DNA of 36,165 nucleotides from an uncultured Pseudomonadales bacterium (GCA_938092205.1 CALKMW010000079.1:1-36165); one strand, 5' to 3'; counted from the first letter of the stretch, positions 1 through 9,778 are shown. The notes: generated by a model not told the origin, from the letters alone. Numbers and translations are program-made.

Positions 1-6
1 TCTTTG

Positions 7-28
7 TTTAAATCTCCCAAGATTTAAA
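7..28 (-). promoter_or_regulatory. 9-bp perfect stem-loop (TTTAAATCT-CCCA-AGATTTAAA) in the probable leader of the gene reading left out of the window
   Basis: Exact inverted repeat read directly; lies downstream of the sigma-54-like promoter on the minus strand. Confidence 0.5.
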
Positions 29-75
29 TTTTAGTGCGTGTTAAATGTATGTCTTCAAATACGCACTCTGGATAA

Positions 76-92
76 TGCATATTGCGTGCCAA
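76..92 (-). promoter_or_regulatory. Sigma-54 (RpoN) -24/-12 promoter, TTGGCACGCAATATGCA
   Basis: Minus strand matches TTGGCAC-N5-TTGCA closely, with GG-N10-GC spacing; NtrC-like enhancers lie upstream. Confidence 0.7.
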
Positions 93-185
93 CTTTTAAA
101 AATAATGTGGAATAGCCCCACAAAGAGTAAAGAAAAAATAAAAAAACCCAGTTTTCAGGGATAAATTGTTTGATTTAAAATAATT

Positions 186-234
186 TGCACCATTTTGGTT
201 CGCTTTTTGTTTTTCAAAGCACTTTTTTGGTTAG
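186..234 (-). promoter_or_regulatory. Two NtrC-like enhancer sites (TGCACCATTTTGGTTCG at 186-202; AGCACTTTTTTGGTTAG at 218-234)
   Basis: Both resemble the NtrC consensus TGCACCA-N3-TGGTGCA; 32 bp apart; about 115-150 bp upstream of the -24/-12 element. Confidence 0.6.
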
Positions 235-299
235 CATTAATTTACTAGGATAAGCACAGTTAAATTTGCTACAGTAAATCCATACAAGGAACTATACCC

Positions 300-545
300 A
301 TGAAACCAGATGACTTTTTCCAACAGCTAAAAGACCAGCTCAATTCAGCCATGACTGGATCTAAATCACTTAATACTGAGGCAATGACCTATCTTCAAGC
401 GGCGACAAATAATCTTTTTGATAAATTTGACATTGTTTCTAGAGAAGAATTTGACGCGCAAAAAGCTGTTCTTGCTCGCTCAAGACAAAAAATCACGCAA
501 CTAGAACAACAGCTAGCCGAACTGGAAAAAAAATTGGCAGAATAA
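300..545 (+). CDS. ubiK: Ubiquinone biosynthesis accessory factor UbiK (BMFP/YqiC family)
   Basis: 81 aa, coiled-coil C-terminus (REEFDAQKAVLARSRQKITQLEQQLAELEKKL) typical of the family; SD AAGGA upstream. Confidence 0.88.
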   Translation: MKPDDFFQQLKDQLNSAMTGSKSLNTEAMTYLQAATNNLFDKFDIVSREEFDAQKAVLARSRQKITQLEQQLAELEKKLAE

Positions 546-575
546 TTGTCGCCACTCACAAAATAGGGACAATGG

Positions 576-2078
576 ATGTCACTCTCAACGGTTAAAACCC
601 GCGCCAAGTTAGGCTTGCAAGCACCCTTAGTCTCTGTAGAAGTACATCTTTCAAATGGATTGCCTGCATTCAATATTGTGGGTTTACCCGAAGCTGCTGT
701 AAAAGAAAGCAAAGATCGAGTTCGCAGCGCGATTATTAACTCAAAATTTGAATTTCCCAATCGGCGCATTACCGTAAACTTAGCGCCTGCCGAATTACCG
801 AAAACTGGGAGTCGCTTTGACCTAGCCATTGCTATTGGTATTTTAACGGCCTCAGATCAGGTCCCGAAACAACTTCTTGATCAATATGAATTTATTGGCG
901 AACTAGCCCTATCGGGAGAATTACGGGGTATTGAAGCAATCCTTCCTGCAGTTATAGCCTGTGCCAGCGCAAACAAACAGATCATAGTCAGCCGAGAAAA
1001 CGCCAATGAAGCCTCGATGGTCGAGGCTATAACTGTACTTGCCGCAAATAATCTGCTGCAAGTAACCGCCCACCTCTATAAAACACAACCTATAGAATCT
1101 TGGCGTAAAAATAGAGTGCAAAGTCAACCACAGCACCCTGAAATAAGTGATGTTATCGGTCAGAAACAGGCAAAACGTGCCCTAGAGGTTGCTGCTTGCG
1201 GCGGTCATCATATATTGTTATTTGGGCCGCCGGGTACCGGAAAATCAATGCTAGCCAGTCGCTTAGCGGGCATTCTTCCGCGAATGACCAATCATCAAGC
1301 ATTGCAGGTCGCTTCTATACACTCCTTAGCTAATAAGACTGTAGCTCGAAATTTACTCCAACGACCTTTTCGTTCGCCACATCATAGCGCATCAGCTATT
1401 GCTATCGTTGGCGGTGGCAGCTCGCCCAAGCCGGGTGAAATATCCCTTGCTCATGAGGGGGTTTTATTTCTTGATGAATTTCCGGAGTTTCAACGATCTG
1501 TTATAGAAATGTTACGTGAACCTTTAGAGTCAGGTGAAATCAATATATCTCGTGCCGCTGCACAACTTACCTTTCCTGCGCAATTTCAGTTGGTAGCGGC
1601 AATGAATCCCTGTCCCTGTGGCTATAGGGGAAGCCAGCGCTGTGATTGCAGCGCAGAAAAAATAGCCCGCTATCAGAGCAAAATATCTGGCCCCATATTG
1701 GATCGCATTGATCTTCATATACCGGTAACCAATATCGATAATAAGCAATTATTTCAGACACCTGAAAAACAGCAGGGTGAATCTAATCAGAAAATCAGTC
1801 GCAGAGTGAATCATGCCAGATCAATACAAATAAAAAGACAGGGCCTTATTAACGCCAGACTTGATAATCAACAACTAAAAAAAGTTTGTCCGCTAAATCA
1901 AATACAACAGGACTTTTTAGACCATGCTATTAATAGCTATGGACTCTCAACCAGAAGCTTTCACCGCTCACTAAAAGTTGCGCGAAGTATTGCCGATTTA
2001 GCCGAACTGGAGTTCCCTGATATTCCTCAGTATCAAGAAGCTTTGAGCTACCGCAATCAGTTTAATCCACAAAAATAA
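576..2078 (+). CDS. comM: YifB/ComM family magnesium-chelatase-like AAA+ ATPase
   Basis: Walker A GPPGTGKS, FLDEFPEF, NPCPCGYRG and the N-terminal SLSTVKTRA...EVHLSNGLPAFNIVGLPEAAVKES motif. Confidence 0.93.
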   Translation: MSLSTVKTRAKLGLQAPLVSVEVHLSNGLPAFNIVGLPEAAVKESKDRVRSAIINSKFEFPNRRITVNLAPAELPKTGSRFDLAIAIGILTASDQVPKQLLDQYEFIGELALSGELRGIEAILPAVIACASANKQIIVSRENANEASMVEAITVLAANNLLQVTAHLYKTQPIESWRKNRVQSQPQHPEISDVIGQKQAKRALEVAACGGHHILLFGPPGTGKSMLASRLAGILPRMTNHQALQVASIHSLANKTVARNLLQRPFRSPHHSASAIAIVGGGSSPKPGEISLAHEGVLFLDEFPEFQRSVIEMLREPLESGEINISRAAAQLTFPAQFQLVAAMNPCPCGYRGSQRCDCSAEKIARYQSKISGPILDRIDLHIPVTNIDNKQLFQTPEKQQGESNQKISRRVNHARSIQIKRQGLINARLDNQQLKKVCPLNQIQQDFLDHAINSYGLSTRSFHRSLKVARSIADLAELEFPDIPQYQEALSYRNQFNPQK

Positions 2079-2158
2079 ACAAAAGCATAGCGTTAGTTGA
2101 TGATTAAATAGCCAAAATTAGTAATAATCGCCAAACCATTACTTTTTGAGGCCCATCA

Positions 2159-2485
2159 ATGCCAAATAAAGAATCGCGTCTTGTGTACTCCACGGAAACG
2201 GGTCGTATTAAGCAACAAAGTGAACCAAAACCATCCTTGCAAACCGATGGCGTTATTCGTATTCGTCGAGAAACCAAAGGGCGAAAAGGCAAAGGGGTTA
2301 CTACCCTCAGTGGATTTGACCTAGATGCAGATAAGTTAAAGGCGCTGGCTAAACAGCTTAAGAAAACCTGCTCTACCGGCGGCACCGTTAAGGATGGCAT
2401 TATTGAAATTCAGGGCGATCACCGCGAGACATTAAAACAGCAATTAGACAAAATGGGTTATACCGTTAAATTAGCTGGCGGTTAA
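2159..2485 (+). CDS. yciH: SUI1-domain translation factor (YciH family)
   Basis: KGRKGKGVTTLSGFDL...LAKQLKKTCSTGGTVKDGIIEIQGDHR motif of SUI1/YciH. Confidence 0.9.
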   Translation: MPNKESRLVYSTETGRIKQQSEPKPSLQTDGVIRIRRETKGRKGKGVTTLSGFDLDADKLKALAKQLKKTCSTGGTVKDGIIEIQGDHRETLKQQLDKMGYTVKLAGG

Positions 2486-2489
2486 AAGT

Positions 2490-4379
2490 ATGACAGTTAA
2501 AAAAACCTTACCCTATGGCACCTGGCCCTCAGCATTAAGCGCGGAAAAAGTAGCTAGCGCGGCGCCTAAAATTAATCACATTCAATCCTGCAATGGACTT
2601 ATTACTTGGGTAGAAAGCCGGCCAAATGAGGGCGGCAGGAATGTGATTGTTGGTCGCTCTAAACAGGGATTGGTGACAGACCTTATTCCCGCGCCCTATA
2701 GCCACCACAGTAAAGTGCATGAATATGGCGGCATGGCATACAGGCTGTTAGAAAATAGTCTGTATTTTGTCAATGCTTCCGATCAGCGCATATACCATCA
2801 AACCATTGGTACCTCATCACCTGTAGCCATTACTGAAGCTGGCGCTCGCTTTGCTGACCTGATAGTGGATAGCACTAATAACCGATTAATCGCCGTCTGC
2901 GAGCAACATAATGGCACCTCTGAACCAGAAAACTATTTGGTTAGCATTTCATTGGAAGCGGATAACCATAGGTTAGAGCCCCTAGCTAGAGGCGCTGATT
3001 TTTATGCTTATCCAAGAATTAGCCCCGATGGAAAAAGTCTGTGCTGGATAGAATGGCATCATCCCAATATGCCCTGGGATAGCACCCAACTATGGCAAGC
3101 AGATATTGATAATCATAGCCTTGAGAATAAACGCCTGATAGCGGGAGGCGATGGTAATGAGTCTATATTTCAACCTCAGTGGTCGCCAGATAATAAATTG
3201 TATTATGTCTCTGATCGCAATAACTGGTGGAATATTTACTCTGCTGACAACGGAATTGTTATTGATATGCCGGCTGAATTCGCAATGCCGCTGTGGCAAT
3301 TTGGTATGTCGACCTATGGCTTTGTTGACGCCAACACTATTGGCTGCCTCTGGACTCAGCACGGTGTCTGGCACTGTGGCTTTGTAGATATTACTAAGGG
3401 CACATTGACGCCTGTGCCATGCCTGTATCAATCTATGCAAGCTGCCTGCTGCAGTTCCGATGGCTTATTTATGGTGGCAGGCGCTTCCAATATTGCTGAT
3501 CAAGTAATTGCCGCTTCAAAACAGGGTATTGTTGAGACTATCTATTCACCATCTAGCCTTGATATAGCCAGTGAAGACCTTGCCAAACCAGAGTCTATTA
3601 ACTTCCCAACGGCAAACAATACCAGGGTACAGGCATTCTATTACCCTCCGACTCATAGCCAATACCAAGGTGAGGATAAGCAACTGCCTCCCGTTATCGC
3701 CATCTGCCATGGTGGTCCTACAGGGGCTACTGACTGCAGTTTGAATTTAAAAATTCAGTATTGGACCAGCAGAGGCTTCGCCGTTGTGGATATCAATTAC
3801 CGCGGTAGTACCGGTTTTGGCAGGGATTATCGCAATCGGTTACATGGTGCTTGGGGGGTGGCTGATATCGAGGACACTGAATACGCTATTAAGTTTTTAG
3901 CCACTGAGCAAAAAATTGACTCACAGCGCTGCATTATTCGCGGCAGTAGTGCCGGTGGCTATACCGTATTATCGGCGCTAACCTTTACCAACACTTTTAA
4001 GGCTGGTGCAAGTCTATATGGTATTGGGAATCTTGAAACATTGGCCAGTGATACGCATAAATTTGAATCACGCTATTTGGATAAGTTAGTCGGGCCCTAC
4101 CCAGAACAACAAAATATATATCATCAGCGATCACCTATAAATCATATAGAGCAGCTTAACTGCCCAGTGATTTTTCTGCAGGGCTTAGAGGATAAGGTCG
4201 TCCCTCCAAATCAAGCGGAATTGATGGTAAACAGCCTTAAGGAAAAAGGTATCCCTGTGGTTTATGTCAAATTTCCTGACGAGGGTCATGGATTTCGTAA
4301 AGCGGAAAATATTATTCGCGCCATGCAAGCTGAGCTCGATTTTTATTGTGATGTGTTTGATTTAGTGCAAGAGCCTTAA
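2490..4379 (+). CDS. S9 family peptidase (prolyl oligopeptidase / acylaminoacyl-peptidase-like)
   Basis: Beta-propeller-like N-terminus; catalytic motif RGSSAGGYTVLSAL; C-terminal LEDKVVPPNQAE and EGHGFR. Confidence 0.9.
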   Translation: MTVKKTLPYGTWPSALSAEKVASAAPKINHIQSCNGLITWVESRPNEGGRNVIVGRSKQGLVTDLIPAPYSHHSKVHEYGGMAYRLLENSLYFVNASDQRIYHQTIGTSSPVAITEAGARFADLIVDSTNNRLIAVCEQHNGTSEPENYLVSISLEADNHRLEPLARGADFYAYPRISPDGKSLCWIEWHHPNMPWDSTQLWQADIDNHSLENKRLIAGGDGNESIFQPQWSPDNKLYYVSDRNNWWNIYSADNGIVIDMPAEFAMPLWQFGMSTYGFVDANTIGCLWTQHGVWHCGFVDITKGTLTPVPCLYQSMQAACCSSDGLFMVAGASNIADQVIAASKQGIVETIYSPSSLDIASEDLAKPESINFPTANNTRVQAFYYPPTHSQYQGEDKQLPPVIAICHGGPTGATDCSLNLKIQYWTSRGFAVVDINYRGSTGFGRDYRNRLHGAWGVADIEDTEYAIKFLATEQKIDSQRCIIRGSSAGGYTVLSALTFTNTFKAGASLYGIGNLETLASDTHKFESRYLDKLVGPYPEQQNIYHQRSPINHIEQLNCPVIFLQGLEDKVVPPNQAELMVNSLKEKGIPVVYVKFPDEGHGFRKAENIIRAMQAELDFYCDVFDLVQEP

Positions 4380-4380
4380 C

Positions 4381-4884
4381 ATGTCGCGCTATAGACCCCC
4401 TTCCCCCAAAAGCTCGCCATATATTACCGCTGAAGGTGCGGCTAAACTTCGCGCCGAGGTACGTCAATTATGGAAAGTGGAACGCCCTCAGGTTACTCAG
4501 GTGGTCCATGAGGCGGCAAAAAATGGCGACCGCTCAGAAAATGGTGACTATATTTATGGCAAACGTCGTTTACGAGAAATTGATAGTCGTGTGCGCTATT
4601 TAAGCAAACGACTAGAAAATGCCACTATTGTTGAAGATAAGCCAAGAGATACCTCAGTGGTCTACTTTGCGGCTTGGGTCACGCTGGAAGATCAAGAAAA
4701 CCCTGATGAACCAACTCAGCGCATGCGACTGGTTGGCTCTGATGAAATAGATAGTGCGCAAAACTGGATCAGTATCGATTCTCCCATGGCGCGAGCTTTA
4801 ATCGGCAAGTCTATTGACGACGAGGTGCAAGTAATAACACCAGAGGGTGAGCGCTACTTTTATATCACCAACATTGAGTATTAG
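4381..4884 (+). CDS. greB: Transcription elongation factor GreB
   Basis: YITAEGAAKLRAEVRQLWKVERPQVTQVVHEAAKNGDRSENGDYIYGKRRLREID signature. Confidence 0.94.
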   Translation: MSRYRPPSPKSSPYITAEGAAKLRAEVRQLWKVERPQVTQVVHEAAKNGDRSENGDYIYGKRRLREIDSRVRYLSKRLENATIVEDKPRDTSVVYFAAWVTLEDQENPDEPTQRMRLVGSDEIDSAQNWISIDSPMARALIGKSIDDEVQVITPEGERYFYITNIEY

Positions 4885-5516
4885 GGCGATAGGCGAGCAA
4901 TTTCCCAATGAGTACCATTTAATTGATAGCGAAACCTGTCATGCAAGCGCTTCTCGCCACCCTGCCAAAATTCAATTTCAGTCGGTACTATTCGATAACC
5001 ACCCCAGAAATCTGGCAAGGGCACCTGACCCTTTGAGTATTTTTCTTTGAGACTATTAAATTCATCCTCTAGAGTTTGCCTTGAGTCAATTAGGCTACTC
5101 TGCTTTGACGCCCAAGCACCAAGCTGACTTTCAACGGGGCGACTCAAAAAATACTTTAAAACCTCTTCTCTGGGCAAGGGCACCGCATGGCCGCAGACAA
5201 TGACCTGTCGATCTAACTGCAACCAAGGAAAATGAAGGCTCACCTTGTTATTGCCCTGAATTTCTTTGGCTTTACGGCTTTCCAAATTGGTATAAAATAC
5301 AAATCCACCCGTATCAAAATGCTTGAGCAAAACCATGCGCTGTGAGGGCTGACCCTGAGCATCTACAGAAGCAATGCTCATGGCTGTAGGATCTTGAACC
5401 TGCGCTTCAATAGCTTGATTCATCCATAACTCAAATTGTGAAAAAGGCTCATCGATTAATGAATCACGGGTTAGCTGACCGTAATCATATTCTCGACGAT
5501 TATTTTCTAAACTCAT
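4881..5516 (-). CDS. pdxH: Pyridoxamine 5'-phosphate oxidase (start moved to M56 of the supplied ORF)
   Basis: RREYDYGQLTRDSLIDEPFSQFELWMNQAIEA...QRMVLLKHFDTGGFVFYTNLESRKAKEI...RLSP; SD TTGGAG before the ATG at 5516. Confidence 0.94.
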   Translation of the reverse strand: MSLENNRREYDYGQLTRDSLIDEPFSQFELWMNQAIEAQVQDPTAMSIASVDAQGQPSQRMVLLKHFDTGGFVFYTNLESRKAKEIQGNNKVSLHFPWLQLDRQVIVCGHAVPLPREEVLKYFLSRPVESQLGAWASKQSSLIDSRQTLEDEFNSLKEKYSKGQVPLPDFWGGYRIVPTEIEFWQGGEKRLHDRFRYQLNGTHWEIARLSP

Positions 5517-5745
5517 GCTGACTCCAAAGTAATTATGACCACACCAATAAACATCTAATTTACCATAGTTAAAGCCTAGTTGGCGCTTATTGCTACCATT
5601 GTTAGACAGTTGTACGTTGGCTAGAATTTTTTGTTCACAATTTATTAGGTAATTTAACGCTAAATTGAGCCTAAAATGCATGAAATGCTAATAATAACAA
5701 TGATTAAGCTATAAAAATGGTCATGACAGGCGTATACTCCGCGAC

Positions 5746-5761
5746 CTCTCACTGTTGAGAG
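5746..5761 (+). promoter_or_regulatory. Stem-loop CTCTCA-CTGT-TGAGAG in the deaD 5'UTR
   Basis: 6-bp inverted repeat about 10 nt after a TATACT -10-like element (5733-5738) and 20 nt before the deaD ATG. Confidence 0.45.
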
Positions 5762-5780
5762 CATAACCAAAGGTAATTTA

Positions 5781-7679
5781 ATGTCTTCTAACGAATTTCT
5801 ATCACTGGGTATCAGTGCACCGGTGCTTAAAGCTGTTCAAAATTTGGGTTACGAGCAGCCCTCCCCTATTCAAGCGCAGAGTATTCCTGTTTTATTAAGT
5901 GGTAAGAATCTTCTAGGTACCGCCCAAACAGGTACTGGTAAGACAGCGGCTTTTGCTTTGCCTTTGCTTAGCAATATTGATCCGCAACAAAAAACACCGC
6001 AAATATTGGTGCTTACCCCTACGCGCGAGCTTGCCATTCAGGTGGCAGAAGCATTCCAAAGTTATGCTAAACATATTAAAGGTTTCCATGTACTACCTAT
6101 CTATGGTGGTGCTGATATTGGTGGTCAGTTACGCGGCTTAAAACGTGGCGCGCAAGTTGTTGTGGGTACGCCTGGCCGTATGCTAGACCATCTTAAGCGT
6201 AAGAGCCTTAATCTTAGCCAAGTGAAATCACTGGTACTGGATGAAGCTGACGAAATGCTACGCATGGGTTTTATTGATGATGTAGAGACTATTCTTTCAA
6301 AAACCCCTGCTGAAAGTCAGCGCGCATTGTTTTCTGCCACCATGCCTGCGGCGATTAAACGTGTTGCCGACAAGTATTTGGGTGACGCTCAACAGGTACG
6401 CATTCAGAGCAAAACACAAACCGTTGAACGTATCAAACAGCAATATATTACGGTAAAAGCACACCAGAAAATGGACGCGCTTACCCGTGTACTTGAAGTA
6501 GAACAATTTGATGGCATGATCATTTTTGTGCGCACCAAATCATCGACCGTAGATATTGCAGATCGACTTCAGGCTAGGGGCTTCTCTTCTGCCGCACTTA
6601 ATGGTGATTTAAGCCAAGCCATCAGAGAGCGCACTATTGGCAAATTAAAGCGCGGTCAAATTGATGTAGTTGTAGCTACTGATGTAGCCGCTCGTGGTCT
6701 TGATGTTGAACGTATCAGTCATGTTATCAACTTTGACATTCCCTATGATAATGAGTCTTACGTCCATCGAATCGGTCGAACCGGTCGTGCCGGCAGAGAG
6801 GGTAATGCAATATTGTTTATTACCCCAAAAGAAACTCGCTTACTACGCTCAATTGAGAAAACCACGAAAAGTACCATTGCACCACTGACTATGCCATCTA
6901 ATGCCCAGGTCAGCGATCAACGTATTCAGCAATTTACCGAGCAACTCTCTAAAACACTGGAAACACCACGTCTAGATAAATTCCGTGAAATGATTGTTAA
7001 ATATGTTGATGAAAACGATTTAGATATGGCAGATGTTGCTGCCGCTCTGACCTATGAGAATCAAAAAGAGCGTCCACTATTCCCTAAACTCGACACTATT
7101 GTTGCTCCTCGCCAGGATAATTCCGGTAAAAATAGAGATAGGAATAGAGATAAAGACCGCGACAGTCATAAGAGGGATAGAAAATCTAAGGATAATTTTT
7201 CTAAAGACAGTGCCCCGAAAAATACTAGAGCCAAATCTGAAAGGATTATTCGAGATGAGGATGGCAATGAAGTCCCCATGCTAACTTACCGTCTTGAAGT
7301 CGGTAAAAATGACAGTGTTGAACCTTCAAATATTGTTGGTGCAATTGCTAATGAGGCTGATATTAGCAGCCAATATATTGGCCAGATTATTCTGCATGAT
7401 GATTATAGTACAGTCGATCTTCCAGATGGCATGCCTGATGAGATATTCAAAACCCTTAAAAAGGCGCGAGTACGTTCAAAGGCCCTTAATATAAGCATCG
7501 AGAATGGCGGTAATAATTCAGCGCCATCTAGCCGATCACCAAGACCTAAAAAAGGTCCAAAAAAGGTAAAATCGGCTAGCCGTGATAATTCATCAAAGCG
7601 CAAAACAGCTAAAAATGACGGCAGTGCACCGCTTAAGAAAAAGAAAAAGACCTACACTAAAAAAGATAAGTTGAAATAA
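5781..7679 (+). CDS. deaD: DEAD-box ATP-dependent RNA helicase (DeaD/CsdA type) with C-terminal RNA-binding domain and Lys-rich tail
   Basis: AQTGTGKTAAFALPLL, VLDEADEMLRMGF, FSATMP, HRIGRTGRAGREG; C-terminal KKKKKTYTKKDKLK. Confidence 0.93.
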   Translation: MSSNEFLSLGISAPVLKAVQNLGYEQPSPIQAQSIPVLLSGKNLLGTAQTGTGKTAAFALPLLSNIDPQQKTPQILVLTPTRELAIQVAEAFQSYAKHIKGFHVLPIYGGADIGGQLRGLKRGAQVVVGTPGRMLDHLKRKSLNLSQVKSLVLDEADEMLRMGFIDDVETILSKTPAESQRALFSATMPAAIKRVADKYLGDAQQVRIQSKTQTVERIKQQYITVKAHQKMDALTRVLEVEQFDGMIIFVRTKSSTVDIADRLQARGFSSAALNGDLSQAIRERTIGKLKRGQIDVVVATDVAARGLDVERISHVINFDIPYDNESYVHRIGRTGRAGREGNAILFITPKETRLLRSIEKTTKSTIAPLTMPSNAQVSDQRIQQFTEQLSKTLETPRLDKFREMIVKYVDENDLDMADVAAALTYENQKERPLFPKLDTIVAPRQDNSGKNRDRNRDKDRDSHKRDRKSKDNFSKDSAPKNTRAKSERIIRDEDGNEVPMLTYRLEVGKNDSVEPSNIVGAIANEADISSQYIGQIILHDDYSTVDLPDGMPDEIFKTLKKARVRSKALNISIENGGNNSAPSSRSPRPKKGPKKVKSASRDNSSKRKTAKNDGSAPLKKKKKTYTKKDKLK

Positions 7680-7681
7680 GC

Positions 7682-9778
7682 TTAGTGCTGCCGTCTAAAT
7701 GGCGGCAGCGCATCCATCAGCTGCCCACCATAGCGCTTGGTTAACAAGCGCTTATCTAATATAGATACTGTTCCTGTATCGCTTTCTGTTCGCAACAAAC
7801 GACCACAGGCCTGAATAAGGCGTAAAGAAGCAATAGGCAGTGCTATATCAAAGAAAGAATTTCCGCCCTTACCTTCTACCCACTCGGATAAAGCTTCATG
7901 TAACGGATCATCTGGCACCATAAAGGGTAGTTTGGCAATAATGACATGCTTACAATAGTCACCGGGTAAATCGACACCCTCAGCAAAACTTGCTAGACCA
8001 ATTAACACACTGGTTTTACCCTGATCAACACGCTCTTTGTGTAACCGCACCATTTCACGATTAGAATACTTACCCTGTACTAAGCTGATACTTTGCAAAT
8101 CAGAGTCCAGTCGATCATAAACCTCATCCATTTGCCGTCGCGAGGAGAACAGTACCAGCGTACCGGCTTTTTTCTCGACCATAGAAGCGAGATTATCAGC
8201 AATATAATCTGTATGCTGATCAATTGAATTACCCTCGATACAGTTCTTAGGCACACAGAGTGTGGCCGCTTCAGCATAATTAAATGCACCAGCAACGGAT
8301 AAAAATTGCGCTGTTTCTGGAATACCTGTTTCTCGTTTTAAACTATTAAATGTCCCCAAAGATCTCAGCGTTGCCGAGGTAATTACCGCACCATAACAAC
8401 AGCCCCATAGCTGTTCGCGCAAGATATCTGTAGCCTGAATCGGGCTGGCATTAATGGCAATGTCTAAATTACCTGAACCTGTATCGTCAAGTCTCAACCA
8501 GCTGGCTAAGGGAACATTATGACTAGCCGGCTGTTGCTTTAAACGCTCCCATAGAGCTAATAGGCTTTCACTTTTGGTCAGCCAACTGCCCACCTGCTGA
8601 TAAAACAATTCTACGTCGGCATTAGGTACCGAGTAATCCTTATCACTTAGAGCCTCATTTAAGGTATCCCTTAACACCTCTACACGTCCCATCCAGCGAC
8701 TGGCATGGGTGCTGACATTTTGTGCCAATTCGCGAATTTCTTCACCTACATCACCATTAGGGAATCGGTAAAGTTGACGCTCATCTTGCACATTATCCAG
8801 ATAATTTTTAAACAGTGGATAGCTTACAGTTAAAAGATCCAAAACCTCTTTGGCACCATTTTCAATTCGCGGCAACATCTCGGTAATGGTAGTGTCTTTT
8901 ACAAATAATGGCGCCTGCCCTTTTAACTGCTTTGGCAGCCTTTCCAACCAATTGATCGTGGTATTAATTCGACACTGTGCACCAAAATGCTTTACCGCAG
9001 TTTCACCTAAGCGATGCCCCTCATCAAATATATAAATACAGTCTTCGGGCGGCGGTAAAATGGCGCCACCTCCCAAGGCCAAGTCAGCCATCACTAAATC
9101 GTGATTTGCCACAATACAATCGGCCTCTTCGAGCTCAGATCGTGCCTTAAAAAAAGGACACTGGTCTACAAACTGACAACGACGCCCTGTGCACTGGCGG
9201 TGATCAACTGTTAGCGTTCGCCAATCTGCATCGGCAATTCGACTATCCCAGGCATCGCGATCACCATCCCAGGTTCCATCCTCTAATGACTCTGATAATT
9301 CTTGGTACAGATCTTCACTGTCAGCATTGGGATTAAATTGCAGCTCATCTTCAAACAGAAATAACCCAGCTTCTTTAGACTTAATTGCATCCAAGCACTG
9401 CTCTAAACGCAAATTACAAATATAGCGGCCACGGCCCTTTACCAGAGCTACTTGATGGTCCCAACCACAGGCTTCAAGTAAATCTGGAATATCTTTTAGA
9501 ATTAATTGTTCTTGAAGAGCAATGGTTCCTGTAGCCACAACCACTGTTTTGTCTAGTTCCCGCGCTATAGGCAGAGCTGAAAGAAGATAACCAACGGTTT
9601 TACCGGTTCCGGTTCCAGCCTCGATAACGGCTAGTCGCTTATCGGCATCATCATGGCTAAGGCTGTTAGCAATAGCAGCCACCATTTGCTTCTGCCCCTG
9701 CCGAGGTTTTAAATCACGAGATTGTAGAAATTGTCGGTAACCCTGTTGAATGGTTTCCTTGGTAGCATCATCTAACAA
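7682..9778 (-). CDS. dinG: DinG-type ATP-dependent DNA helicase with Fe-S cysteine cluster
   Basis: EAGTGTGKTVGYLLSAL; cysteines CNLRLEQC...CTGRRCQFVDQC; DEGHRLGE; SATLRSLG; TTG start. Confidence 0.88.
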   Translation of the reverse strand: MLDDATKETIQQGYRQFLQSRDLKPRQGQKQMVAAIANSLSHDDADKRLAVIEAGTGTGKTVGYLLSALPIARELDKTVVVATGTIALQEQLILKDIPDLLEACGWDHQVALVKGRGRYICNLRLEQCLDAIKSKEAGLFLFEDELQFNPNADSEDLYQELSESLEDGTWDGDRDAWDSRIADADWRTLTVDHRQCTGRRCQFVDQCPFFKARSELEEADCIVANHDLVMADLALGGGAILPPPEDCIYIFDEGHRLGETAVKHFGAQCRINTTINWLERLPKQLKGQAPLFVKDTTITEMLPRIENGAKEVLDLLTVSYPLFKNYLDNVQDERQLYRFPNGDVGEEIRELAQNVSTHASRWMGRVEVLRDTLNEALSDKDYSVPNADVELFYQQVGSWLTKSESLLALWERLKQQPASHNVPLASWLRLDDTGSGNLDIAINASPIQATDILREQLWGCCYGAVITSATLRSLGTFNSLKRETGIPETAQFLSVAGAFNYAEAATLCVPKNCIEGNSIDQHTDYIADNLASMVEKKAGTLVLFSSRRQMDEVYDRLDSDLQSISLVQGKYSNREMVRLHKERVDQGKTSVLIGLASFAEGVDLPGDYCKHVIIAKLPFMVPDDPLHEALSEWVEGKGGNSFFDIALPIASLRLIQACGRLLRTESDTGTVSILDKRLLTKRYGGQLMDALPPFRRQH

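Noticed and set aside
395-829. 144-aa minus-strand ORF antisense to ubiK/comM
   Set aside because: Lies opposite clearly recognisable coding sequence, composition looks like a shadow frame and no SD or family motif was seen.
5517-5681. N-terminal 55-aa extension of the PdxH ORF
   Set aside because: No similarity to PdxH; a good SD precedes the ATG at 5516, so this is probably the upstream intergenic region.
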